DNA of 64,000 nt from contig JAUIMM010000483.1 of the NCBI GenBank assembly GCA_031769625.1, positions 5,896,001 through 5,960,000 of the forward strand. Direction: 5' to 3'. This DNA is from Taudactylus pleione. Lineage: Eukaryota > Chordata > Amphibia > Anura > Myobatrachidae. Below the pieces are notes generated by a model. The model was not told where the DNA came from. It saw nothing but the letters and a program-made list of their open reading frames with translations, and did not search any database. Both the position numbers and the translations under genes were made by a program. Below, one piece after another: positions 9,926 to 20,056 of the stretch (its first letter is position 1; each line of letters begins with the position of its first letter).

Positions 9926-12452
9926 GAGACGCCAATGCCTTCAAGCCAATGAATACCATCAGCCACAGTTGCAGGCTGGAGTCCGATGGCACATGTGCAC
10001 CAAGACTGGTTGGATAATAAGCCAAGGCCAGTTAGTGGAGAGTGGAATCTCATGTCGCCTACACCGGAGACAGAGTTTCTGTACCCAGCATGGGGCTGGT
10101 GCAAGTTTTCAATGGCGCGTCAGCTGGCCGCGTCTAAATAAGCACCAAACGGGTGTCTCAGTCCTTGTATATTGAGATGTAAAAATGTACACCAGGGAAG
10201 GGCTTATTCTAGTATTTAGCACAAAGTTGCAGACGCCACTGCGGCAGGAGACGCACACACGGATGCCGCTGTGTCCCACTCAGAATTGGTCCTATAACGA
10301 GACTGCATAAGCGGGTGGGACTAATCAGTAACTCATTCATATTTATATATTTCAGATTAATGCATACTTGTGGACATTTATTATCTGCTCCCCGGGAGAT
10401 CCTCGAAGAGCAGACACAGCAGTCCACTTTGGGTAGGCGGGGCCAGGTTTCTAGGTCATTAGACCCTGCTACTTGCAAACTTTTGCGACTTGCGGGAGCT
10501 CGAGGAGGGGGCGGGGCTAAATGGCAAATTTTAGCCCCGCCCCCCCCCCCCTTACAGAGCCGCAATTTCTGGCAATCATCTCCCTATGCTAGGAAGTGGG
10601 CGGGATGCTGGAAATCCAGATATTCTTCGAAAATTTGGGAGCCTCCTGCAATTTCCAGTCGATTAGGAAAGTATGGATTAATGTAAATATCCCAACTCAC
10701 CAGAGATCACAAACTGCAAATAAACCCATAAATAATATGACCTTCCTGCATATAGTAATGTAACCGCTCTATGTAAGCATCAGAAAGCAGTAGCAATGGA
10801 AGCACCTTTTCCCATGCCCCTGTACAGCACCGTGGATCATTTATTCATAGACCTCACACTACAGGCACAGCTGCTGCTAAGTGACGCACAGTAGAGATGT
10901 CAACTTTCTAACTGAACGCCAGCATCAGAGCCCGCCATCCCGCAGCACGCCAATTATACTAAATCATCACTGCTAACATATGCTCCGCTTGAAGATGGTA
11001 CATTAGAGTTAGTAAATCAGAACACGCAGGAAGGAGTCCATCCTCCCCTTTCTGCAAGATCTAGAAATATGTGTGTATTAGAAGGAGCATTCTGCCAGAT
11101 TAATTCATTACGTTTTACCCTGAAGCCTGCTCCTACTGCGGATTTTGTACAAAAGATCAGCTAGGAGTCAAACTTCGAAATGCGGAGACATCTGGCAGCA
11201 GAAATTGAATACAAAATATTGGACATTAGCGAGTCCCTTCAACTTCTGCTAACGCTATCGACACATTAGCAACTAGAAGGAGCAGAGACCGTGTCATGCA
11301 GAGATGTAGATCTTACTCGGCAGACACATGCTTGAAGTTCCCATTGATTTATGAACTGTCGTGACATTTCTGCAAAAACTATAGTACATGGAGAAGGCTG
11401 AAGTCCCCATATGACTGATGGGGGTGAAACCCTAAGGCAGTGTAGGTCTTTTGTTCAGGCCTCTTGAGGATTGCAATGATTCAAAGCCTGCTAGTTCAAT
11501 CAGTTACGGCAGGTGGGCGAGGGGAGGCCTCAGTACTGTAGTCAAGAGCACGGCCCCCCGGGGTGGAGAGGGAAGCCGCAGCCACCCGAAGGAGAGGGTT
11601 TGTGTGTGTTATGATCTGATCACCCTAACTCCCTCTCTGGATCCGCCACTGCTGCGGAGTTTAATAAAACCGGAGTTCAATAGAGAGTTTTCTATTTTTT
11701 TTTTATTATATTATATTTTAGAAAGTGATTTTTTTTTCTAACCTATTGGAAAAATTATCTTTATTTGAAGTCAAAATAATTATACTTGAACTCTCTTCAC
11801 TGGCCACTAACCATAGACGGCTCCCCATGCTTTCTGCATCTAACTGGTTGTTGGTCGGGGACATCCCAGAGTATCCTGGCTTTGATCATATATAGTGAGT
11901 GGGAGGGTCATTGTTTTATGGAGATTTCTCTATTATTTGTTGTTGGTTTTTTTACATTTGGAATTTTATGGATTAAGAAAAATTGCACACAACTTTTTGT
12001 TTTGCTTAAAGTTAAGTTAATTTTTTTCATATAAAGTTTAAAACATTAAAAAAAAAAATGTTGTTTGTTTTTAGAATGGTTCTCATGGGCAGAAGGGGAA
12101 TCGGGAGGAGCCCGAGCACTTTACAGTGCAGTGCTGGTAGCATCTAGGAGGAGTGGCACACTTCGGGTGGTGTCTTGCCCACCCTGCACAGAGATACCAA
12201 CCCTGCGCCGACCAATCTAGGCAGGCCAGGCTCATTGTCTCCACTTATGGGAGCCTGTGATCTATAGGGGTGCAGCATCTGTAGGACCAGCATGCATAAC
12301 AAGTAACAGTATAGCAGCAGTGTCCATCACTGGTCACCACTGCTGGTCAACGATAACAGTTGCCCGAATAGCCATCAGTTTTATTTAATCAAAAGTGTAG
12401 ATGTTTGGGTGGCTGTGGGGTACTGCACAATTAGTGTCTTTCATGACACTAA
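9926..12452. other. Mostly unique sequence with one GC hairpin
   Basis: There is a hairpin at about 10507-10549 (GGGGCGGGGCTAAA against TTTAGCCCCGCCCC). The rest, notably 11090-11440, is non-repetitive and could hold conserved non-coding sequence. No gene was recognised. Confidence 0.4.
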
Positions 12453-12644
12453 TAGTTTTTTACAATGTCCGATATTACCTTTTGTTATTGTTTAGTTTGG
12501 TTTCCATGGTGATGGGTGCACGAGTCTTTGTCTGATGTCAGCTTGCGCTTCCGGGCGGCAGGACGGCGTCGTCACGAGGTGCCTATAAAGGTGTGTAATG
12601 TTTGTATGTTTGTTATCCTGATGAAATTAATTAAAATTCATGAA
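12453..12644 (+). repeat. 5' terminal repeat (pLTR) of Penelope-like element
   Basis: This 192-bp segment is repeated directly at 13445-13632 with about 90% identity by eye. Both copies start TAGTTTTTTACAATGTCCGA and include GGTGATGGGTGCACGAGTCT and CTTCCGGGCGGCAGGACGGC. It ends at CTGATGA-stem-GAA, inside a hammerhead core, where the 3' copy continues GAAAC. Penelope elements are known to carry such terminal repeats. Confidence 0.75.
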
Positions 12645-12659
12645 TAGATTGTTTAACCT

Positions 12660-13081
12660 GTCAGTATTTGATCACAGGTAATACATTTAATCACCCCTCC
12701 ACTGGTAAAAAGTATTTCATTCGTTATTCTTTTACATGCACCACGAGGTTTGTGATTTACCTCATCAGTTGCCCATGAAGTAAAAACTACGTGGGCAAAA
12801 CATAACGCATATTCAAAGAACGAATGGCACTCCATAGAAGTGCCATTCGCAGTGCTCTATCCAAGGGTAGCAGCGAACAGCCGGTGGCTCGCCACTTCGT
12901 GGAAGCCAACCATAGTTTAGCTACACTGCGGTATAAAATTATAGACCATGTCCCCCTTCTTAGGAGAGGAGAGGACCGAGGTAAAGAGTTGCTTCGCATG
13001 GAAGCTCAGTGGATTTTTCGCCTTAATACATTAGCCCCGATGGGTCTTAATGAAAATTTGGGCTTACAGTGTTTTATGTAA
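12660..13081 (+). pseudogene. Penelope-like GIY-YIG endonuclease remnant
   Basis: Reading through two stop codons (12776-12778 and 12803-12805) gives the C-terminal endonuclease of a Penelope-like element. The GIY-like part reads VIYLISCP, the YIG-like part KNYVGKT, then an Arg in RIFKER, an HF motif (VARHF), and [17 protein letters not shown] with the expected Glu. It ends [15 protein letters not shown], as in Penelope/Neptune-type proteins. In the family this nuclease nicks target DNA for reverse transcription. The reverse-transcriptase domain is missing, so the element is truncated between its terminal repeats. The open part alone (12824-13081) is 85 codons. Confidence 0.8.
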
Positions 13082-13444
13082 TTTGTATTTCATCACAAAT
13101 TTGTATGTTATTAGGAAGTTAGTTAGCTTTATGTATCTTATATTTATTTAAAAGTTATCCGATGGTGGTAGTTAGGCAGATTAGATTTGGATCACCTTCC
13201 ACCACATCGCCGATGTTGCAATTAGTCCAACATTGGCAACATTAGATGGTATGAGGTGTAATTATTCACATATTTTGTGAACCATCATATTGAATGTGCT
13301 TATTAAATATATTTAAGGTGGGGAGCGCTGTATATCTTTGTTGATTGATCATTAGATTTGTCTAGTTATGCTGTTTATTCATAGATTCTTATTGTGGAGC
13401 GTGCTCAATGTTTTATTATACGGAGCGCTTTTTAGGGTTTTGTA
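13082..13444 (+). mobile_element. 3' untranslated part of the Penelope-like element
   Basis: AT-rich sequence between the endonuclease stop and the 3' terminal repeat. It contains GGGGAGCGCTGTATATCTTTG and a second GGAGCGCT near 13421. No coding sequence. Confidence 0.6.
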
Positions 13445-13632
13445 TAGTTTTTTACAATGTCCGATATTACCTTTTGTTATTATTTAGTTTGGTTTCCATG
13501 GTGATGGGTGCACGAGTCTCAGTCTGACGTCAGCTTCCGCTTCCGGGCGGCAGGACGGCGTCGTCACGTGGTGTCTATAAAGGTATGTAACGTTTGTATG
13601 TTATCCTGATGAAATGAATTAAAATTCATGAA
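13445..13632 (+). repeat. 3' terminal repeat (pLTR) of Penelope-like element
   Basis: Direct copy of 12453-12644. It runs on past the point where the 5' copy stops, completing a hammerhead ribozyme. The two copies differ by scattered substitutions and a short indel (TGTATGTTTGTTATC against TGTATGTTATC). Confidence 0.75.
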
Positions 13633-13647
13633 ACGTTGATCTACAAC
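13592..13647 (+). ncRNA. Type I hammerhead ribozyme, minimal helix III
   Basis: The core CTGATGA (13606-13612) is followed by a helix II hairpin (ATGAAT, short loop, ATTCAT), then GAAA (13630-13633) and CGTT. Helix III would be a C-G pair closed by the A-U of the core, with almost no loop. Helix I forms from ATC before the core against GAT after GTT, an internal loop, then TTGTA (13594-13598) against TACAA (13642-13646). Hammerheads with very short helix III are known from Penelope-like terminal repeats, where they cleave better as dimers. Predicted cleavage follows 13637. Activity is inferred. Confidence 0.7.
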
Positions 13648-13796
13648 CGAGAGTTGTTTCACATCATTAAGGAGTCACCGTAAGTGCCGCCAGCTACATT
13701 GGTATATAAATATATTTGTTTCTGTATCCAGCAGTCACTTGGTGGGCACTGGCGCTGTTTTCACAACGGAGATTGGGAGTGCCAGCAGAGCTGCTA

Positions 13797-13842
13797 TATA
13801 TATATATATTATATATACACACATACATACACACACACTGTA
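13797..13842. repeat. TA/CA microsatellite
   Basis: Short (TA)n then (CA)n run just downstream of the Penelope-like element. Confidence 0.85.
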
Positions 13843-14063
13843 TAGGCGATAAATCGTGATTAACAGATCTTTACAGGTGCTGCACCAGCTGTGTGGCATG
13901 GCATATTATGGTACATAACATCAACGCACTGCATATTTTTTAACAGAGAAATTAGGGTAGACTCGTGTAGCTGTACCAAGCCAGTAAACCGATACTGCTG
14001 CCAGTTGGTTCACCTAGCAATATGGCAAGGTATGAGTTTTGTATAGAACACTACAGTCCATAC

Positions 14064-14162
14064 TTGCCGACTCTTTCTCATTGCCAGGGAGACTCCCTGA
14101 AATAGTAGCAATCTCCCTAACTCCCTGAAGAGTCTAGCAACCTCCCTGATTGCACCTTTCCC
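14064..14162. mobile_element. CATACTTGCC repeat, fragment
   Basis: Starts CATACTTGCCGACTCTTTC and continues with GGGAGACTCCCTGAA, the beginning of a family also seen at 14353, 30907 and 31362. Only about 100 bp is present. Confidence 0.55.
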
Positions 14163-14352
14163 CCATTATGGAGCGGTTATATATATAAAAAAAAAAAAAA
14201 AAGATATATACATTCAAATGGGATCATTACCCTGCATTGGTTATAAGGCACAATGATCCCTATGGTTAGCTGATCTCACTAACTACTTTGGGGCTCATTT
14301 ACATTTGGATGTAAGTCAATATTATGACACACCTCTCAGATGTAGGACACAC

Positions 14353-14741
14353 CAGGGTTGCCTACCCTCCCGATTTGGGCGGGAGCCTCCCGATAATCGA
14401 GTGCAGCTCCCGCCCCCCCGGAAAGGCAGGCAAGCCTCCCGGCAGCCGGCGATCCCCCCGACATCCCCCGCAACTTACTCTTAACCCCCGCTTTGAGGGC
14501 AGCCAGTGACGCGATTCACGTCATTTTGACCCCGCCCCTTGCCTCACAATGCCTGTATTATCGGCATTGTGTGGCGGGGGCGGGGCCAAAATGACGTGAT
14601 CACGTTACCCCGCCCCCGTGACGCCTACAAACGGCAGGCACCCGTCCGGACACGCCCCCTTTTTCGGCCACGCCCCCCGCTGCCCTGCCGATCTGGCTGC
14701 TCCCTCCCGGAAGGAGCAGCCAGAAAGTCGGCAACTATGGG
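14353..14741. mobile_element. CATACTTGCC/TTGCCTACC GC-rich MITE
   Basis: Left part TTGCCTACCCTCCCGATTTG, right part GGAGCAGCCAGAAAGTCGGC followed by AACTATGG. Inside are GCCTCCCG repeats and a hairpin CACAATGCC...GGCATTGTG (about 14545-14570). The copies at 31362-31685 and 30907-31205 share the layout. Strongly CpG-rich. The open frames at 14324-14509 and 14539-14802 belong to it. Confidence 0.65.
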
Positions 14742-15211
14742 ACACACCCACTTTACCGACGCGCTCATAGGTGCATCTCCCCAAAATGCTTTTCTAAAGT
14801 AGGTATGTTACAGTCAAGCCACACACATTTATAGGGACTACATGGATGTGAATCATATATAGTGAACACGTTATCTAGGTGTGTTTTAGATTGATTCTCC
14901 TATGTATAGAATGATTTCAAGTGATTTTTTTCCCCAAAAAATAAATATTGCATTCTCCTGATCCAGTCTCTTATACTCAGATACCAAGTACTGCCCACTC
15001 ACATCATGTCGCTACCGTTGGATATGTTCCTTGATGGAACATGCTGGATAGATTCCAAAACTACTCACTATTAAATAATGATCTCTATGAGGATCGCTAT
15101 CATATAATAAAACGTTTTTTGTTGTAATAAAGGATAGGTATGCCCTATAGTGTGTGTACAAAAGGCAAACAGGCTGCTTTTTTTTTTTAACTGGTAGCTA
15201 TTTAGCAAAAT
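14742..15211. other. Unique sequence
   Basis: No features recognised. Confidence 0.4.
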
Positions 15212-15214
15212 ATA

Positions 15215-15674
15215 GGGCCCCATTTACAAATTAAATATAACCCCTTTAGCGCTCACTAAAGGGGTTATACCATCTTTCTGCATTTAGTAAACAGCGGTAA
15301 TCTTAGATTACCGCTGTTTGTACAGCATCGTTCTCGCCATCTTTTAGATGGCGGGAGCGATGTGGGCCCCATTGCCGGCAATGGAGACCCGGCGGTGCCT
15401 TTCCGGCTTCAACGAAGCCTTCCAGGCACTGCCGGGTCTCCCTGTCATGCACATGCGCAGACGGACCGTCACGCATGCGCATGACACTGGAGCCCGTCGC
15501 TGGCAGCGTTAGGCTGCCAGCAACCCAGCGGAGGACCTAGCTGAGGACTTCGACTTCGTGGGACCTCGCCGGAGGGGTAAGTATTACTAAATACCAGTAG
15601 AATTTTCGTTTGTATCACAGTGATACTAAACGAAAATTGTCACTGGTATTTCCCTTCGTTTGTAAATGGGGCCC
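15215..15674. mobile_element. GGGCCCCATTTACAAA MITE made of hairpins
   Basis: Inverted ends GGGCCCCATTTACAAA/TTTGTAAATGGGGCCC are flanked by ATA on both sides (15212-15214, 15675-15677). The 460-bp interior is a row of hairpins: AACCCCTTTAG/CTAAAGGGGTT, AACAGCGGTAATC/GATTACCGCTGTT, CGCCATCT/AGATGGCG, AGACCCGGC/GCCGGGTCT, TCATGC.CATGCGC/GCGCATGA, GCTGGCAGC/GCTGCCAGC and a final ATACCAGT/ACTGGTAT stem. No coding sequence. The 3-bp duplication fits Harbinger-like elements. Confidence 0.85.
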
Positions 15675-15677
15675 ATA

Positions 15678-16104
15678 ATATCCAACAACCGGGGGCCTAT
15701 TTTTTAATATGACCCTTACATAAGATTATATAATCGCCACCAATCCTGACAATGAAGCAAAAAAAAAATCTCTTGTTTAATTTAAAAAAATGCAAGAACC
15801 AAATAAACACTTATTTAATTTTAAAAAAAATTAAGTAACGCTGTACAACAAATTAATACTTTTCATTTGTTTCCTTTGTAAAAATAGTCATACATTACTA
15901 ATTTGAGGTCAAGAAAAACTAAATGATTTCAGAATGTTTTTACTAGCTCTATTTTTTGAGCTACACTACTTGCACTATACTGTATGTACATTAGTCATAT
16001 AGTCATAGTGAAAAGCTATTTTTAAATAATCTGATATATTTTTGATAGAAAATAAATAACAGTTTTAATTCAGACAATCACAAATAAGAACACAAAACTA
16101 AACA
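15678..16104. other. AT-rich unique sequence
   Basis: Poly-A and AT-rich tracts with no recognised feature. Confidence 0.4.
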
Positions 16105-16360
16105 AACATACAGCATAGGAAACAAACATACAGCATAGGAAACATACATACAGCGTAGGAAACATACATACAGCGTAGGAAACATACATACAGCGTAGGA
16201 AACATACATACAGCGTAGGAAACATACATACAGCGTAGGGAACATACATATAGCGTAGGAAACATACATATAGCGTAGGAAACAAACATACAGCATATGA
16301 AACAAACATACAGCATAGGAAACAAACATACAGCATAGGAAACAAACACACAGCATAGGA
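16105..16360. repeat. 20-bp satellite array
   Basis: About 13 head-to-tail copies of a 20-bp unit (CATACAGCGTAGGAAACATA and near variants). The flanking units have GCATAGGAAACAAA while the middle ones have GCGTAGGAAACATA, a pattern expected if the array grew from its centre. The three overlapping minus-strand frames (up to 122 codons of CFL/YAVC repeats) are artefacts. Confidence 0.95.
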
Positions 16361-16370
16361 AAGTACTATG

Positions 16371-17980
16371 TAATATAGTGGCCTATTCCTGGGGATGCTT
16401 TCTCTTTGCTTGTCGCTTGTGCTCCTCTTCTGGGGCATCTCTTGTCACTGTCACCTGCCCTGATATCTTTGTTCCATTGCTGAAATGTCTTGGTGGAATC
16501 GCTCCCTATGCTGTCACTCAGTGCACCACAGTTATCTTGTGGGGGTAATCCCGTGGATCGCATATATTTGAATAGGGGAGGGGACAAATAACTGATTCAT
16601 TTAATTGGGTCATTAGGCCCCGCCCCCTCTGCGCAGAACGCAGATTGCTGGTAAGATTCTCTCCATTCTGCCCACGTCACTAGGAATACCCCTACATCGT
16701 CATAAATGGGCTATAACTCCGAACTCAGAGCTAACTGAGAGTTTTAAATGTCATATTCATTCTTTGCATGCTGACATCAATTAGAAGTAACTATTTTCAC
16801 ATCGGAAACCTTTTCATTGTTGTGTAGTGTTATTAAATAAAAATGATAAAACATTTTCATTCATTAAAAAAATATTTTATACAGAGAATACATTTTTTCT
16901 TACGTATTTTAATCTGTTATTGACGCATTGAGAGGGCTGTAACAGAGGATATATTGTAGTAGTACAAATGTATGAAACAGCCATCTTACTTTAGTTGTAT
17001 CACCGGCGGCAACCCTTTCATGCGTGGTGTGAAGCGGGGGGAGGGGGGTAGCCCCATAGTTTTTAGGCCTTTGATAAACCAGCCCCCTTATTTGACTATT
17101 TTATTTAGCTGTATTCATTCGGAGTAGGATTTCCTTGCAGTGGACTTTATTTTAGTCGCCATTTCAGATTTACAGCGATAATTAAATATTTACCTGCACA
17201 TCTATATTTAAAGTTCTCAGACAGTCAGGTACATCTAATTCAGTGTAATGACTGATCTTATCAGACGTACTTTCAATCAATAGCTGTTAGCTTCACTGTG
17301 TACACTTCAATATTTTCCTTGTTCTAAGCTCTGTTTGGCTTCTGCCTGTCAGTCAGATTTTCCATTATACAAGTATATGAGCAAAAACAGTTACAGTACA
17401 GTAACAATTGGGGCGGACAGACCTGATGACATCAGGTAAGCAGCACATTTTTCAAGCACCTTCATCAACACCCTCCCCCTCACTCCAGAGCGGCCCTGAG
17501 GCTCAGATTTATGTTCTGCTCTGCGCAGGGAGCATGGCGCCCTACACGCCAGCGTACTGTGAGTAATGGTCTGGCCGGCGCTGGTAACAATTCACCTGTT
17601 GTGTACATGCAATGGAAGCAGCCAATATTCTACCACACAAACAAACAAGCAAGTGACACTTCTGAGGCATGAACCACTATAGCACAATCATGTATGTATG
17701 TATGTACGTACGTACGTACGTAGCCAACTTGACATGGGCAGTCTGGTTTTGCTGAAAAACAAACACACTCAAACTTTGGGGGTCCGAGTAGAACCATGTC
17801 CCGGCTGGAATAACATAGTAGTACGGAGTCCTGACTCATGTATTCTAGCAAGTTCGGAACTCGGATCTAAAATAAAAAGATCCCGCATATTCTAGATTGC
17901 ATTTAAGTCTCTCCCTCGTGATTGGCTTTTCAGAGCTTGTCCCCAACAGATAGTGTTATCGGAAGGTGTTAGCCGTGATA
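16371..17980. other. Unique sequence with a short GTAC/GTAT run
   Basis: No gene recognised. A (TATG)n/(TACG)n tetranucleotide run lies at about 17691-17722. Confidence 0.4.
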
Positions 17981-17988
17981 GTCTATAG

Positions 17989-18457
17989 AAGGGGTTCCCA
18001 ACCACGAGTCCTCAGGCACACTAAAAGGTGCCCATCCACTAGACAATGTAATTGAGCGTTTGCAAAAATGTCTAAAACGACCAGCGATGCGCGCTCCCGC
18101 TGATTGTTTAGACATCTATCATCGGGCAAACATGCTGAACAACCGGACGATAACGTCAGGTTGAGCATGTTTGCAGATGGTTGATGAGCCTGCACTGAAC
18201 GACTGCTCGCTCAGTGCAGGCACATCACAGACTGACAAACGACTGCACGATTACAATGTCTTAATCGTGCAGTCGTTTTCATGTCTTCTAGTGGATGGGC
18301 ACCTTAACAATCCAGGTTTTAGGGATAGCCATACCTGAGCACAGGTGTCTTAAATTAGTGCCTCAGTTATTTTGATTTAACCATCTGTGCTCAAGCTTCA
18401 ATATCGCTAAAACCAGGACTGTTAGTGTGCCTCGAGGACCGCGGTTGGGAAACACTG
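17989..18457. mobile_element. TTCCCAACC hAT MITE with nested MITE
   Basis: Inverted ends GGTTCCCAACC and GGTTGGGAAACACTG are flanked by GTCTATAG on both sides (17981-17988, 18458-18465), an 8-bp hAT-type duplication. Internal inverted repeats GCACACTAAC...CCAGGTTTTAG and CTAAAACCAGGACTGTTAGT extend the palindrome. A second MITE (18025-18304) splits it. Uninterrupted relatives are at 38325-38518 and 63556-63706. Confidence 0.85.
18025..18304. mobile_element. AAGGTGCCCATCCACTAGA MITE, nested
   Basis: Inverted ends AGGTGCCCATCCACTAGA and TCTAGTGGATGGGCACCT. Flanked by TAA on both sides (18022-18024, 18305-18307), inside the GCACACTAACA motif of the host hAT MITE. The interior is hairpins again: CATGCTGAAC/GTTGAGCATG, CCTGCACTGA/TCAGTGCAGG and ACGACTGCACGATTA/TAATCGTGCAGTCGT. 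Confidence 0.85.
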
Positions 18458-18528
18458 GTCTATAGAAAGAGCATAACGGGACAGGGATCTTTTGGGGCCG
18501 ATTGCGATATATTAACCAAACACGCACA

Positions 18529-18556
18529 TAAACACAAACACACACACATATATATA

Positions 18557-18590
<34 letters not shown>

Positions 18591-18591
18591 G
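18529..18591. repeat. CA/TA microsatellite
   Basis: (CA)n, (TA)n, (CA)n in sequence. The 18425-18763 open frame crosses it. Confidence 0.85.
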
Positions 18592-18599
18592 GCTCTTTA

Positions 18600-19320
18600 G
18601 GCGGCACCGACCATGCCCCTTGCACCTGGCTAGCAGGGTGCCTGGAAGTGCAACCAGTAACGCTATATCAGTGCTGCCCGTAGCGTCCTTCGAATGCTAC
18701 AGACAGGGGAACCTGCCGTGTATACACCTGCACGGAGCGTCTTCTAGAAACTTTGTCCACTGACGCACTTCCGGGTGTATTAAAGTTCTTCCACCCTGAG
18801 AGGGAATTGGATGTTGGTTAGAGCCGGACAGGCTAGGATTTATTTTTATGCTTTGTATATGTTGTGCTCTAGCTGCGGTTACTTGTACTGCGGCCCTGGA
18901 CTGGCGTGCTACTAATTGGCGGCTGCATGCAAGGTGCTGACATTTACCCTCAGAGACGGCAACCCTAACCTGATCGTTATACAATATATACAGATACTAA
19001 ACTTCATCGGATTACTTTATACAGTTGATAAACTTTGTCGGCTTACTTTCAAGCCGCGCTATAAATTACCTGTGATAACACTCTAGACAGGAACAAGCCT
19101 TTGGCATAGGCAAGAGAAATATAGACGCTTAGACAGAATTAAATACATGTGCCACAATTGATATAACTGTCCTTCCTGCTGTCATTTAAGAATTATATCT
19201 CACAAAATAAGCTGTCTTCCAAAACCCAGAGTAATGATCACCCAATGCTTAACAGTCTATTTCAAGGAACAGCAATGGTTGGAGAAACAATTTTTGGAGT
19301 TGGGTAGTACAGTACTAAAC
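18600..19320. other. Unique sequence
   Basis: No features recognised. Confidence 0.4.
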
Positions 19321-19324
19321 AAAT

Positions 19325-19697
19325 GCTGGGTACACACTAGGACGATGGATCGGTCGGCAGAGCGATACGCCGTCACAGCGGCTGTTTGGTAAGTGCGTAT
19401 AGCTTACCAAACTGCTGCTTGACATCACAACTGGGTGGTCCGCCTAGTTGTGTGGTCAGTGTTGGCGGTCCCTGCAGCCGGTGAAAGGCCGGTCGGTGGG
19501 TCACCCGCACACACAGCCAGATGCACCGGTATATCTTTTCAGATATATCGCCATTGGCTGTGCTGCTGGGCCGACCTGAAATGTCTGAACGATGTTGTAC
19601 ACAGTCATATTGGGTCTGTACACATCTGCCGATCCCGCTACCTATATACCGCTCGTCAATAGAACAAGCAATATATTGCCAAGTGTGTGTACCCAGC
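19325..19697. mobile_element. GCTGGGTACACACT MITE
   Basis: Inverted ends GCTGGGTACACACT/AGTGTGTGTACCCAGC, with inner inverted stretches around GATATATC and the CGGCAGA/TCTGCCG pair. No matching target duplication was found. The family also appears at 2896, 4588, 25042 and 50945. Open frames inside are not genes. Confidence 0.75.
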
Positions 19698-20056
19698 AAA
19701 AGGCCATTTTGTAGTGTAACTGGTCCAGTCTAGTCTGGGGTGTCATCTTTGGCAGAAGAGCAATGAGTGAGTCTCCAGTCACAGAGCTAATTACAGGAGC
19801 GGCAAGAGGGGGTGGGGAATGTACAAAGTACCTGGGCCTGCCAGAGACGTGCAGTCACACCCAAAATTTATTGTGACCACACCTCTTATAGCAGCACTAC
19901 ATGTACATATTCATGATGGGACAGTGACCCTCCCGCCCCCCCTCCCGAGTACCAGGGCCCAATATTTTTCTTTTACCTCTTATAGGGCATTACAGTGATG
20001 ATGACCTCACGGCTGATGAAATGAAAATATTTTATTTCTTATGAACGACTACTCAT

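Noticed and set aside
12453..13632. Direct terminal repeats considered as LTRs of a retrovirus-like element
   Set aside because: No TG..CA termini, primer-binding site, gag, protease or integrase. The GIY-YIG remnant and hammerhead indicate a Penelope-like element.
15340..15570. CpG-rich stretch considered as a promoter CpG island
   Set aside because: It is the interior of a MITE with exact termini and a 3-bp duplication.
16070..16438. Three minus-strand frames with CFL/YAVC repeats resembling membrane segments
   Set aside because: Produced by the 20-bp satellite. All three frames are open and hydrophobic, as expected from a repeat and not from a protein.
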